From: Ignavibacteriota bacterium
GTDB taxonomy: Bacteria; Bacteroidota; Ignavibacteria; UBA10030; SZUA-254
Direction of reading: 5' to 3'
DNA: 64,000 nucleotides
Assembly (NCBI GenBank): GCA_025358305.1
Contig: JANYJZ010000003.1
Coordinates: 62,001-126,000 of the forward strand
In this document: one piece after another, positions 42,884 to 51,862 of the stretch
How the letters are laid out: each line of letters begins with the position of its first letter
Numbering within the stretch: the first letter of the stretch is position 1
Translations under genes and position numbers: made by a program
Notes under the pieces: generated by a model
Database searches by the model: none
Told to the model about the DNA's origin: nothing
Seen by the model: the letters and a program-made list of their open reading frames with translations, nothing else

Positions 42884-44848
42884 ATGTCTATGACCAACGA
42901 CCCGGGGAGGAAGAAGAACTTCCTGCTCGGATTTTCGAATGCGACGACCGCAGGCCCCAAAAAGCCGGACGGCCAGCCTGAAAGACTTCTCTTTGAGGAC
43001 ACGAAGATCGGCAAACAGCCGGTACCGCTCGTCAGGCGCGCGGACGGGTCGGATGTCTTGGATGACGGGTTAGCGAAAAAGGCGCAGTCACCCCGATTGA
43101 ACCAGATCCTCGTCGACCGCGGCGTGGTCACAAAAGAATTGATGGACTCCGCCCTGGAGATCCAGAAGAGCAAGCCGGACAAACGGCGCATCATCGACAT
43201 CCTCGTCGACGACCTCAATGCAGACCGCGACACCATCTTCCGGGCCGTCGCCGCTTACTACTCGTTCGAGACGCTGGACCCGTCTTCGTTCTTCGGCAAC
43301 AAGGAAAAACTACAATTCATCAGTCAGCAGCTCAACGGCCTGCCGGCCAACACGTACGAGATGGCCGTCAAACGAAAAATCCTCCCGTTGGAATTCTACA
43401 CGAACGATCAGGACAAGCTCGTCGTCATCACGCCCGATACGACGCATCCAGACGTCCATACGGTCGCCCGGGGGTTCAACTTTCCGAAGTACGAGATCAA
43501 GCATGTCGACTTCGTTCATTGGAACGAACTCTGGCGCCAGCTCGCCTTTGATCAGGGGGCGAAGCAGCTCGGCCTGAACGACGGGGATGGCCTCGTCGAA
43601 ATGTCGAGCGAGGAGTCGGAAAAGGAGATGGAGAAGTCGCTCGAAGACGAGATCGGGCGCGGCAAACTCAATGAGGTCGTCGACGCCGTGCTCGTTGACG
43701 GCGTGCGCACCGGCGCGAGCGACGTCCACGTCATCCCGAAAAGCACGACAAGAACGGAGTTTCACTTCCGCATCGACGGCCGGCTCTCCCTCTGGAGCGC
43801 CATCACCGACGTCCGCGCGGAAGCCGTCATCACCGTCATCAAGGATCGCGCGAAGAACCTCGACCGGTTCGAGAAATTCCTTTCTCAGGACGGCTTTGCC
43901 CAGCGCATGGTCGACAACAAGCTGATCCGTTTCCGGTTCTCGACGATGCCGATCTACAGCACCGACCTCCGGTCCAAGCTCGAATCCGTCGTTATTCGTA
44001 TCCTCCGCGGCGCCGACGCCGCCAACGGCATCGATTCGCTCGGCATGCCGAGCGCCACCCGCGACATCTTCCTCAAGGCGGTGCGCAAGCCGCAGGGGAT
44101 CATTATCTTCACGGGTCCGACAGGAAGCGGTAAGTCGACGTCCCAGCTCGCGGCCCTCCAGACGATCATGGATCCAGGCATCAACATCATCACGATCGAG
44201 GACCCGGTTGAATACCTCATCGAAGGCTGCCGGCAGGTGAAGCTCAACCACAAGCTCGACTTTGAAGGCGCTCTGCGAGGTCTCCTTCGCCATGATCCGG
44301 ACGTCGTCATGGTCGGAGAAATGCGCGATAAGGTCACGGCGGAGATCGCCGTGAAGCTCGCGAACACCGGTCACCTCATCTTCTCGACCCTGCACACGAA
44401 CGACTCTATCAGCGCCATCACGCGTCTCTATAACATGGGCATCGAGCCGTTCCTCCTCGCCTACACGATCAACATCGTCGTGGCGCAGCGGCTCATCCGA
44501 AAGCTTTGCGACCGGTGCAAGGTGGTCGATGAGAACCTCGACTACGACCTCATGATCGAATGCGGGTTCACTCCGCAGGAGATCGAGGCGACGAAATTCT
44601 ATCGCCCTGCCGGCTGCGTCCATTGCATTCGCGGCTACCGCGGACGCGTCGGAATATTCGAGGCCCTTGCCATGACGAAGGAAATGCGCAAGATCATCCT
44701 GAAGTCCCGCGACTTCATTGACGAGGACGCGCTCCGGACGCATGCGCTTGCAAGCGGCATGCAGACCCTGAAACAGTCCGCGATCAATCTCGTGAAGGCA
44801 GGTATCACGTCGATGGAAAACGTCGAAGGAATGATGCTGGACGAATAA
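42884..44848 (+). CDS. type II/IV pilus assembly ATPase (PilB/GspE type)
   Basis: A 654-residue secretion ATPase that powers pilus or pseudopilus extension. The N-terminal MshEN-type domain (about 65-200) leads to the ATPase: Walker A GPTGSGKST near residue 410, IEDPVEYLIEGCRQVKLN (Asp box), Walker B DVVMVGEMRD, HLIFSTLHTNDS (His box), and a tetracysteine zinc site CDRC...CVHC near 543-585. Walker B has MVGEMRD rather than the usual VGEIRD, a conservative change. ATG at 42890 is better spaced from GAGGGA than 42884. A strong terminator follows, so it is apparently not with other pilus genes. Confidence 0.92.
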   Translation: MSMTNDPGRKKNFLLGFSNATTAGPKKPDGQPERLLFEDTKIGKQPVPLVRRADGSDVLDDGLAKKAQSPRLNQILVDRGVVTKELMDSALEIQKSKPDKRRIIDILVDDLNADRDTIFRAVAAYYSFETLDPSSFFGNKEKLQFISQQLNGLPANTYEMAVKRKILPLEFYTNDQDKLVVITPDTTHPDVHTVARGFNFPKYEIKHVDFVHWNELWRQLAFDQGAKQLGLNDGDGLVEMSSEESEKEMEKSLEDEIGRGKLNEVVDAVLVDGVRTGASDVHVIPKSTTRTEFHFRIDGRLSLWSAITDVRAEAVITVIKDRAKNLDRFEKFLSQDGFAQRMVDNKLIRFRFSTMPIYSTDLRSKLESVVIRILRGADAANGIDSLGMPSATRDIFLKAVRKPQGIIIFTGPTGSGKSTSQLAALQTIMDPGINIITIEDPVEYLIEGCRQVKLNHKLDFEGALRGLLRHDPDVVMVGEMRDKVTAEIAVKLANTGHLIFSTLHTNDSISAITRLYNMGIEPFLLAYTINIVVAQRLIRKLCDRCKVVDENLDYDLMIECGFTPQEIEATKFYRPAGCVHCIRGYRGRVGIFEALAMTKEMRKIILKSRDFIDEDALRTHALASGMQTLKQSAINLVKAGITSMENVEGMMLDE

Positions 44849-44912
44849 CGTATTTCTCCTGGCAGCCTGGACGCTCAGTAGACAAGCGACCCTCCCAGAT
44901 GCCGGAACAGAG

Positions 44913-44941
44913 AGCCCGGGGAGTCCCCCGGGCTTTTTTTT
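44913..44941 (+). terminator. strong Rho-independent terminator after the PilB-type gene
   Basis: AGCCCGGG, 6-base loop, CCCGGGCT, then eight Ts (44934-44941). 64 bases after the stop codon. Confidence 0.95.
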
Positions 44942-44979
44942 GCCCCGCCCGCCGACTGCCGCAGAGCACCCCCTCCTGA

Positions 44980-45008
44980 TTGCTTCACTCCCGATTTTTG
45001 GTTACGTT
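44980..45008 (+). promoter_or_regulatory. candidate promoter for lemA
   Basis: TTGCTT at 44980-44985, 17 bases, TACGTT at 45003-45008. It sits between the terminator at 44913 and the lemA ATG, leaving a leader of about 50 bases. Confidence 0.4.
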
Positions 45009-45066
45009 TGTAGAACATGGCCCCATTGTTGGCGCAAATCCTCAATATTTTGAAAGGTCTTTCCCG

Positions 45067-45672
45067 ATGAAACGAAGTACCATCATCATTCTCGCCGTTC
45101 TCGGCGGTATCCTCTTCATAGCGTTCAGCCTCTTCAGCTGGGGTACCGGCGTGTACAACGGGCTCGTCGGCCTCGACGAAGGAGTGAACAGCGCTTGGTC
45201 CCAGGTGCAGAACCAGTACCAGCGTCGCGCGGACCTCACCCCGAACCTCGTCGAGGTCGTCAAGGGATATGCGACCCACGAGAGCGACGTCTTCACGCAG
45301 GTAGCGGAAGCGCGCGCAAGCGTCGGCAAGCTCACGGTCACGCCGGAAGTGCTCAACAATCCTCAGGCCTTCAAGCAGTTCCAGGAGGCGCAGTCCGGCC
45401 TTTCGTCCGCTCTCTCCCGGCTTCTCGCCGTCGCGGAGAATTACCCGCAGCTGAAAGCGAACGAAAACTTCCTCCAGCTCCAGGCGCAGCTCGAAGGAAC
45501 GGAGAACCGGATCGCCGTCGAGCGCAAGCGGTTCAACGAGGTCACTCAGGATTACAACACGCGCGTCCGCACCTTCCCCGCCTCGTTTATCGCGGGATTC
45601 ATGGGCTTCGGGCAGCGGCAGTATTTCCAGGCCGACGCCGGGGCGGAACATGCCCCGAAAGTGAAGTTCTAG
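45067..45672 (+). CDS. lemA: LemA-family membrane protein
   Basis: A 201-residue LemA protein: one N-terminal membrane helix (7-26), then the long helical bundle with the family signature YNGLVGLDEGVNSAWSQVQN and the RRADLTPNLVEVVKGYATHE block, ending FxAGFMGF. LemA proteins are widely conserved and poorly understood. Start at ATG 45067, 9 bases after GAAAGG. It leads a lemA-TPM-TPM operon, a common arrangement. Confidence 0.93.
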   Translation: MKRSTIIILAVLGGILFIAFSLFSWGTGVYNGLVGLDEGVNSAWSQVQNQYQRRADLTPNLVEVVKGYATHESDVFTQVAEARASVGKLTVTPEVLNNPQAFKQFQEAQSGLSSALSRLLAVAENYPQLKANENFLQLQAQLEGTENRIAVERKRFNEVTQDYNTRVRTFPASFIAGFMGFGQRQYFQADAGAEHAPKVKF

Positions 45673-45690
45673 GGCGCCGTGTTATCACCG

Positions 45691-46410
45691 ATGAAATCCC
45701 TGCTGCTGCTCATCCTCGTCGCTGCAGCGCTCGTCATTGCGCGCACCGACGAGGTCCCCATCGTCGGGCAGCGGTGCACGGATCTGACCGAGACGCTCAA
45801 CCCGGTCGAGCTGCGTTCCCTGAACCTGAAACTCGAACGCTTCGAGCAGCAGACCTCCAACCAGATCGTCGTCCTCATGGTGAAGACGACGGGGGAGGAG
45901 CCGATCGAGGAGTATACCCTCCGCGTCGCGGAAGCGAACAAACTGGGCCGGAAAGGACGCGACAACGGCGTCCTCTTCGTCATCGCGAAGGATGACCACA
46001 ACATGCGCATCGAGGTCGGCTACGGACTCGAAGGCGCCCTTCCCGATGCGATCAGCAACCAGATCATTCGGAACATCGTTGCCCCGCGCTTTCGCGCGGG
46101 GAGCTACTATGACGGGATCAACGCCGGTACGGACAGCATCTTCGCGGCGACGAAGGGAGAGTTCACCGGAGACGGCCCCGGCGCAGGGTCGAACAAGAAA
46201 CGCTCCAACCCGCTCTTTGTCATCATCATCATGATCGTGCTGTCGATCCTCCTCCGGGGATTGCGCGGAGGCCGCCGCTATGTCGGTTCCGGCGGCGTCT
46301 GGGGCGGTCTCGGCGGTGGGAGTTTCGGCGGGGGAGGGGGCTTCGGCGGCGGCGGTTTCAGCGGCGGCGGCGGGAGCTTTGGCGGCGGCGGATCGAGCGG
46401 CAGCTGGTGA
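45691..46410 (+). CDS. TPM-domain membrane protein with glycine-rich tail
   Basis: A 239-residue exported protein: signal segment at 1-18, the TPM (Psb32-like) phosphatase domain at about 25-150 with VLFVIAKDDHNMRIEVGYGLEGAL and a DSIFAA end, a membrane helix at about 170-185, and a glycine/serine tail in which most residues are Gly. Matches the YgcG family that follows lemA in many bacteria. ATG at 45691, 18 bases after lemA. Precise function unknown. Confidence 0.92.
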   Translation: MKSLLLLILVAAALVIARTDEVPIVGQRCTDLTETLNPVELRSLNLKLERFEQQTSNQIVVLMVKTTGEEPIEEYTLRVAEANKLGRKGRDNGVLFVIAKDDHNMRIEVGYGLEGALPDAISNQIIRNIVAPRFRAGSYYDGINAGTDSIFAATKGEFTGDGPGAGSNKKRSNPLFVIIIMIVLSILLRGLRGGRRYVGSGGVWGGLGGGSFGGGGGFGGGGFSGGGGSFGGGGSSGSW

Positions 46411-46420
46411 GGAGACGACC

Positions 46421-46879
46421 ATGCAGACATTCCTGAAGAAATACCTCTCGCATTCCGACCTCAAGATCATCGCGGTGAAGATCGGCGAGGTGGAGCGTAC
46501 CACGAGCGGCGAGATCCGCGTCAGCGTCGTCCGCCGCCGCCGGTGGAGCGAACGCAACCTCACGCTCGAACAGGTCGCTCACCGCGATTTCCACCGTCTG
46601 GGGATGGAGAAGACAAAGGACGCCACCGGCGTCCTGCTCTTCCTTCTCCTCGGAGAACGGAAGTTCCGGATCGTCGCCGACAAAGGCATCAACGAGCGCG
46701 TCGACCAGGCGACGTGGGACGAGATCGCGCAGTTCATCGCTTCCTCCTTCAAGGAGGAACGATATCTCGACGGTCTGGTCGGTGCCATCTCCCGGGTGGG
46801 CGCCGTTCTGCAGCAGCACTTCCCGCGCAAGGCGGACGACACGAACGAACTTCCGAACGACGTCGATATCCGCTCCTGA
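46421..46879 (+). CDS. second TPM-domain protein
   Basis: A 152-residue protein with a TPM fold: IGEVERTTSGEIRVSVV, ATGVLLFLLLGERKFRIVADKGINE and a final FKEERYLDGLVGAI helix. No membrane segment or signal peptide, so it may work on the cytoplasmic side or be carried by its partner. It begins 10 bases after the first TPM gene, with GAGGAGA before the ATG. Such triples (lemA, TPM, TPM) are widespread. Confidence 0.88.
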   Translation: MQTFLKKYLSHSDLKIIAVKIGEVERTTSGEIRVSVVRRRRWSERNLTLEQVAHRDFHRLGMEKTKDATGVLLFLLLGERKFRIVADKGINERVDQATWDEIAQFIASSFKEERYLDGLVGAISRVGAVLQQHFPRKADDTNELPNDVDIRS

Positions 46880-47203
46880 GATCCTTCCTGCGATCATTTG
46901 ATCGCTCCGCCGCCGCTCCCCGCGCCGCGCTTTTCGAGGGAAGTCTTGATGTTCTGGAACAGTATCCGAAGCAAGCAACGTCAGGGGACTCGAGAACGTC
47001 ATTCACGGGCAGGTGGTCCTTGCGGGGGGGGGCGACGATAGATACGTCATGCCGTAAGGCGGAGTTCCTGGAGGAGTCATCGAACACGCGTTGTGGGACC
47101 GCCTCCGTGGCGGAGGCGGCGATGGTGTATGGGGGTGATTCGAACGAACTTCTACAAACTCTTGCTCCAGCTTGGGATTGAGCAGTGAGCCGCCCCGCGT
47201 GAC
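46880..47203. other. non-coding gap between convergent genes
   Basis: About 320 bases with no credible gene. It holds a perfect hairpin (CCGCCTCCG, three bases, CGGAGGCGG, 47099-47119) that lacks a T run, and a run of seven G at about 47030. No promoter or RNA gene seen. Confidence 0.5.
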
Positions 47204-49075
47204 CTAGGCGCTGACGGCGGCTCCGGTAAGTTGTTCAATGTGGGCCTCGAACCGCGCGACGATGTCGCGCATGCGTCCCCGTTCCTGCTCCACGCAGGGA
47301 GGGATCGAGGCGAGGTTCTCGTCCGGGTACGCTTTCCGCCCGGCGATCGTCAGGCAGAACGCCATCCCCTCTTCCATGTTCGCAGCAAATTCCCGGAGCG
47401 TCTTGATCTCGCGCGGCGTGTATCCGCACCGTTCCACGAGCCTCTCGAAGTAGTCGACATACATGACGATCTCTTTGGCGAACATATGCGGGCGCTCCGG
47501 CGGCACGAGCGACTTGCCCCGTCCGTAGATGTGGTCGACCATCTCCTGAAGCGTATAGATATGGTCGAACCAGGCGATGTTCGGACCGGGACAGATCGAC
47601 TGGGGGGAATTTCGCTCTTCTTCGATACCAAGTGCGATGAGCGCGCCATTGCCGAGATGGTCGCAGATGCAGGTCTTCTCCATGACCATTGCCTTCTTGT
47701 AACGCTTCTCCACGTCTGGAATGTCGAGTCCATCGATCTCGCGGAGCTTCTGTTCCTGATACTCCGAGGAGGCGGGACAGATCGGCCGCGTCGTGTATTC
47801 GACGTTGGAGACAAGAAATTTCTTCGGACAGGGGGATCCCGGCGTTCCCGCCTCGATCCGCGCCTTCGTCCAGAGTTCGGAGCCCGACTTCCGGACATTG
47901 TTGAACGGAATGCCGAGCGGTGAAACGTCGCTCAGGTAGAGATCTTGTTCCTTCGCCTGGCGGAGGAGCTCGCGCGTCGTGTCATCGACGCAGGTCGCCT
48001 CAGGGACGAGAAGGAACGGGCTCGCCCAGCCGGTGAGGTCCATTTCAAAATCCTCTCGGAGCCGGCGGACCTCGCCGTGCGTGCCGATGCCGCCCTGAAC
48101 GGTGATGAGCGGGCGGTGCTGCTTCGCCGATTCGGGATAGTCCCAGCCCATTTCCGTGTAGAATCGTTCGATCATCGGCTGAAACTCCGCGACGAGAAGA
48201 TCCCGTTTCTCTTTGAACTCCTGAAGGAGCGTGGGAAGAAGTTCACCATTGGAAGCGAACGCATGTCCGCCGCAGTTCAGGCCCGACTCGATGCGGAACT
48301 CGTGCACTTCGAGCCCTTTCTTCGCCATGAACTTCCCCTGGATGAGGGCCGAGCGGAAATCGCTCACCTTGAGGATGATCTTCTTCTTGATGTTCCCCGT
48401 GGCGTCCCTGTAGAAGTCACGGAAGTTCGTCATGTAGCTGAAGAGCGTCTGGTTGATGCCGGCGGAAAAAATGATGCTGGAAGCAAGGCTGCTGTTTGCG
48501 TAGCCGCGGAGCGCTGACTTCGCGTCGCTGAACTCCTCGCTCAGGAGCGACCCGGCGGCGGCGTAGTTCATCTTATCGAGCTTGACCATGATGTTGACGC
48601 CGATGGAACCCGGTGTCATCTGTTGTGTCAGGCTTTGTTCGAGGGCGGAACGTTCCTTTCCTGCGGCCATCTGCAGGAGCCGCTCGTACGCCTGTTTCAG
48701 GGGCGCGGTGTCCGGGAGGAGGTCGAAATATTTCTTCTTGTCGTTGTTGGCGAAGAACGGGAGCCGTTTCAGCGCTTCGAACTTAATCTGGACGATCTTC
48801 TGCACGGTCTCCATGTAGGCCGTCACGCGCTTCGCGCGGCCGTCCTCGACGTTCCACGGAATCGGCGGATCGGAAAGCTTGAATTCTGCGACATAATGCC
48901 GGCGGATCTTTTCGAGCAGGAGGTCGTCGACGAGGGAGATGACGGAGGAGATGCCAAGCGGGGCGACACGGATCGGCGTGTCGATCGAATGCCCGGTTCC
49001 CATAACAGGTATATGAAACGTGTGGTGGTATCCACTCATCGTGAAATTCCGCAAAATTGATGGAGAAATGACCAA
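47204..49075 (-). CDS. large conserved cysteine-rich protein, function unknown
   Basis: A 623-residue protein of a type I recall as conserved in Bacteroidota but without a firm function; it begins SGYHHTFHIPVMGTGHSID and has GVNIMVKLDKMNY, ITVQGGIGTHGEVR and LNCGGHAFA, blocks that look like a TIM-barrel flavin enzyme (nitronate monooxygenase-like). The last third carries clustered cysteines (GSPCPKKF, RPICPAS, KTCICDHLGNG, SICPGPN), a plausible metal or iron-sulfur site. Start: TTG at 49075 has AAGGAG 4 bases before; ATG at 49039 gives the homolog-like N-terminus but no ribosome site. Soluble, no signal peptide. Confidence 0.7.
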   Translation of the reverse strand: MVISPSILRNFTMSGYHHTFHIPVMGTGHSIDTPIRVAPLGISSVISLVDDLLLEKIRRHYVAEFKLSDPPIPWNVEDGRAKRVTAYMETVQKIVQIKFEALKRLPFFANNDKKKYFDLLPDTAPLKQAYERLLQMAAGKERSALEQSLTQQMTPGSIGVNIMVKLDKMNYAAAGSLLSEEFSDAKSALRGYANSSLASSIIFSAGINQTLFSYMTNFRDFYRDATGNIKKKIILKVSDFRSALIQGKFMAKKGLEVHEFRIESGLNCGGHAFASNGELLPTLLQEFKEKRDLLVAEFQPMIERFYTEMGWDYPESAKQHRPLITVQGGIGTHGEVRRLREDFEMDLTGWASPFLLVPEATCVDDTTRELLRQAKEQDLYLSDVSPLGIPFNNVRKSGSELWTKARIEAGTPGSPCPKKFLVSNVEYTTRPICPASSEYQEQKLREIDGLDIPDVEKRYKKAMVMEKTCICDHLGNGALIALGIEEERNSPQSICPGPNIAWFDHIYTLQEMVDHIYGRGKSLVPPERPHMFAKEIVMYVDYFERLVERCGYTPREIKTLREFAANMEEGMAFCLTIAGRKAYPDENLASIPPCVEQERGRMRDIVARFEAHIEQLTGAAVSA

Positions 49076-49101
49076 CTCTCTCCTTAAAGGTACTCATTTT
49101 T

Positions 49102-49107
49102 ATTATA
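49102..49107 (-). promoter_or_regulatory. candidate -10 box for the 623-residue protein
   Basis: Minus-strand TATAAT, a perfect -10 box, with TTTTTA 17 bases upstream. It lies about 27 bases before the TTG start at 49075. The -35 box is poor. Confidence 0.4.
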
Positions 49108-49169
49108 AAAAACAGGCGGAGCGGTAAAAAGTCGCCCTAAAGGAGGGAACGAAAGGGGGTGAGAGCAGG

Positions 49170-49517
49170 TCAGGCGCGCAGCATGACCAGGAGCATCTTG
49201 AAACGCTTCATCGCCCGGAGGGCGTGAGGTTCGCTGGCGGGCATCGTGATCGTCTGTCCGGCCGTCAGGCGGTAGGGTATCTTGGAGATCTCGACCTCCG
49301 CCTCGCCTTCGATGAGCGTGACGAGCGCGTCGAAGGGGGCGGTGTGCTCGCTGAGACCCTCGCCTGCGTCAAATGCAAAGAGCGTGACGTTTCCACCGGC
49401 GTTCTTCATGAGGACCCGACTCACGACGGAGCCTTCCTGGTACTGGAGGAGGTCCGCCAGGTCGTGCACCGCCGGGGTGTTCATCTGATTCTTCGTGTCC
49501 ACGGACCGACCTTTCAT
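49170..49517 (-). CDS. cupin-domain protein
   Basis: A 115-residue single-cupin protein. Motif 1 is partial (GEGLSEHTAPFDALVTLIEGEAE, one His and a Glu), and motif 2 reads PASEPHALRA, giving one clear metal-binding His. Small cupins of this kind often store or sense ligands; no specific activity can be named. ATG at 49517; the next in-frame ATG at 49484 is possible. It follows the aldo-keto reductase by about 100 bases. Confidence 0.85.
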   Translation of the reverse strand: MKGRSVDTKNQMNTPAVHDLADLLQYQEGSVVSRVLMKNAGGNVTLFAFDAGEGLSEHTAPFDALVTLIEGEAEVEISKIPYRLTAGQTITMPASEPHALRAMKRFKMLLVMLRA

Positions 49518-49620
49518 ATTCAACCGGCCGCGCGGGCTAACCGGGTTCCCTTTCAGCAAGAATCGTGACAGCGACAATCTACGCAATAGAACGGGAAGCT
49601 ACAACCCCGCGCGGGCGTCA

Positions 49621-50595
49621 TTACGGCACCTTCGCGCCGCGCCCGGCCGTAAAGAGCGCGTACCATTCCTCGCGGGAGAGCTCGACGCCATCGGCGAGGC
49701 AGCTCGCCGCGATGCGCCCCGGCTGCGTCGTGCCGATGATCGGCTGGATGTGCGCGGGATGACGCAGAAGCCACGCAAGGGCGACCGCTTCGCTGCTTGT
49801 TCCCTTTTCCGCCGCCATCGCGGCAACGAGCTCCGACGCGGCGCGGACGCGCCCTTCGGCGTCCGGCGCGGGATCGAAGAGCTGACCTCCGGCGACGGGC
49901 GCCCAGGCCTGGATGAGAATGTTGTGGAGCCGGCAATAGTCGAGCGTCCCTTCGGCGCGCGGGGAGCCCGCCTCGTTCCTGTCGGCGATGACCCCTTCGT
50001 TGACGAGGTGGTGGTGCAGGAGGCTGAGCTCGACCTGGTTGATGACGAGGGGCTGGTCCACGGCGCTCCGAAGGAGCTCGATCTGCCCCGCCGTGTGATT
50101 GCTCACGCCGAAGGAGCGGACCTTGCCGCTGCGGTGGAGCGCGTCGAACGCGCGCGCGACCTCCTCCGGCTCGACGAGGGGGTCGGGACGGTGGAGGAGG
50201 AGGACGTCGAGCGTCTCCGTCCCGAGACGGCGGAGGCTCCCCTCGACCGACGCGAGGATGTGCCCGGCGCTGAAGTCATATCGCCCCGGTAGCCCCGGCA
50301 CGGGATCGCCCGCGACGCGGATGCCGCACTTCGACTGGAGCACCATCTTCGCACGGAGTCCGGGCGAGGAGCGCAGGACGGCGCCGAAGACCTCCTCGGA
50401 CTTGCCTCTGCAGTAGATGTCTGCGTGGTCGAAAAGCGTGATGCCTCCCTCGAGTGCGGCGTGGACGGCGCGCGAAGCGCGCGAGATCTCCGCGTCCGTG
50501 AGCGGACTGCGGTCCCATGATCCGCCGATGTTCATGCAGCCGTAGGCGATCCGAGAGACATCTGTCGTGGTCTGCGGTATGCGGTAGGTGCGCAT
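49621..50595 (-). CDS. aldo-keto reductase
   Basis: A 324-residue NADPH-dependent carbonyl reductase with the TIM-barrel catalytic tetrad: Asp and Tyr in LFDHADIYCRG, Lys in VLQSKCGI and His in LLLHRPDPL. The C-terminal NADPH region IIGTTQPGRIAA is present. It resembles the YdhF-type reductases. ATG at 50595 lies 7 bases after the M48 stop, so these genes are co-transcribed. Confidence 0.92.
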   Translation of the reverse strand: MRTYRIPQTTTDVSRIAYGCMNIGGSWDRSPLTDAEISRASRAVHAALEGGITLFDHADIYCRGKSEEVFGAVLRSSPGLRAKMVLQSKCGIRVAGDPVPGLPGRYDFSAGHILASVEGSLRRLGTETLDVLLLHRPDPLVEPEEVARAFDALHRSGKVRSFGVSNHTAGQIELLRSAVDQPLVINQVELSLLHHHLVNEGVIADRNEAGSPRAEGTLDYCRLHNILIQAWAPVAGGQLFDPAPDAEGRVRAASELVAAMAAEKGTSSEAVALAWLLRHPAHIQPIIGTTQPGRIAASCLADGVELSREEWYALFTAGRGAKVP

Positions 50596-50602
50596 GGGGT
50601 TC

Positions 50603-51862
50603 TCAGTCTTTGGTCGTGGAGGAGGTCGCGCCTGTCTGGCGGAGCGCGCGGATCCGCTCAAGCACCGGCGGGTGCGAATAGTGGAGGAAGACGTAAAAGG
50701 GGTGCGGCGTCAGGTGCGACAGGTTGTCGACCGACAGGGTCCGGAGGGCGCCCACCATCTCTCCCGGCGCTCCCGTCGTCTCCGCGCTGTAGCGGTCGGC
50801 CTCGAACTCATGCTTCCGGGAGAGGAGGTGCATGCCGAGGGAGACGAAGAACTCCGCCGGCGTGAAGAGTACCCCGAAGAACACGAGCCCGGCGTAGACG
50901 GGAGATGCGTCCATGAAGAACGCGTCGAAGAGTCCCTGGCGCGTGAGGACGACCGACAGGAGGTAGAACATGAGTCCCGAGTGGAGGATGCTCACCGCCA
51001 TCCCCTTGAGGATGTGGCGCTTCTTGTAGTGCCCGATCTCGTGCGCCACGACGGCGACGAGTTCGGGGACAGAATGCTTCTTGATGAGCGTGTCGAAGAG
51101 CGCGATGCGTTTGTATTTCCCGAACCCGGTGAAGAACGCGTTCGACTTGCTGGACCGTTTTGACCCGTCCATGACGTAGACGCCCTGGAGGGGGAACCGT
51201 ACCTTCTCCGCATAGGCGAGGATCGCGCCCTTCAGCCCGCCTTCCTCGATGGGGGCAAACTTGTTGAACAGCGGCATGATCCACGTGGGGGCGACGAACT
51301 GGATGACGAGCGTCAAGACCGTGACCGCGGCCCAGCAGCCAAGCCACGCGGCGCTTCCCCCGTTCATGAAGATCCAGAGGACGAGCGCGAGGAGCGGCCC
51401 GCCGATGACGAGGCCGAGGAGCGTCCCCTTCACGATGTCGGCGATGAACGTTCCTACGGTCGTCCGGTTGAACCCGAATCGGGCCTCGATGACGAACGTC
51501 GAATAGACCGACAGGGGGAGCGAGAACACCGACCGGAGGACGACGAGAGCACCGATGAAGAGGAGCCCGGTGGGGAGCTCCCCCCAGCCCGCTCTGCGCA
51601 CGAACGCGTCGAGAAGCGGAAAGCCCCGGGCGAGCCAGAACAGGAGCAGCGCCGCGAGGGAGAGCGTCGACGAGAGGATCCCGAAGTAGGTCTTCGTCCT
51701 GGTGTACTCCTGCGACCGGCGGTAGGCCGCCGGATCATAGATGTCCCGGAACTCCTCCGGCACCGGTTCGCCGAGCGTCTTCAGATTTGCCGCCTCCGCG
51801 AAGAGATGGACGGCGTATTCCGCGAAAAGCGCCGCGAGGATCACAAGGGCGTACGGGTTCAC
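50603..51862 (-). CDS. M48-family zinc metalloprotease (STE24/CAAX type)
   Basis: A 419-residue membrane protease with several hydrophobic helices and the HEIGH zinc motif in VAVVAHEIGHYKKRHI near residue 275; the third ligand is probably the Glu in SRKHEFEADRYSAE. The N-terminal membrane region and RFGFNRTT box are as in STE24-type enzymes, which act in membrane protein quality control in bacteria. GTG start overlaps the truA stop by four bases. Confidence 0.93.
   Translation of the reverse strand: MNPYALVILAALFAEYAVHLFAEAANLKTLGEPVPEEFRDIYDPAAYRRSQEYTRTKTYFGILSSTLSLAALLLFWLARGFPLLDAFVRRAGWGELPTGLLFIGALVVLRSVFSLPLSVYSTFVIEARFGFNRTTVGTFIADIVKGTLLGLVIGGPLLALVLWIFMNGGSAAWLGCWAAVTVLTLVIQFVAPTWIMPLFNKFAPIEEGGLKGAILAYAEKVRFPLQGVYVMDGSKRSSKSNAFFTGFGKYKRIALFDTLIKKHSVPELVAVVAHEIGHYKKRHILKGMAVSILHSGLMFYLLSVVLTRQGLFDAFFMDASPVYAGLVFFGVLFTPAEFFVSLGMHLLSRKHEFEADRYSAETTGAPGEMVGALRTLSVDNLSHLTPHPFYVFLHYSHPPVLERIRALRQTGATSSTTKD

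Noticed and set aside
44980-45066. A longer N-terminus for LemA from 44980
   Set aside because: The extra residues overlap a promoter-like element and lack a ribosome site, while ATG 45067 has GAAAGG 9 bases before and gives the family's membrane helix at the start.
47099-47119. The perfect 9-bp hairpin as a terminator
   Set aside because: No T run follows on either strand, so there is no support for intrinsic termination.
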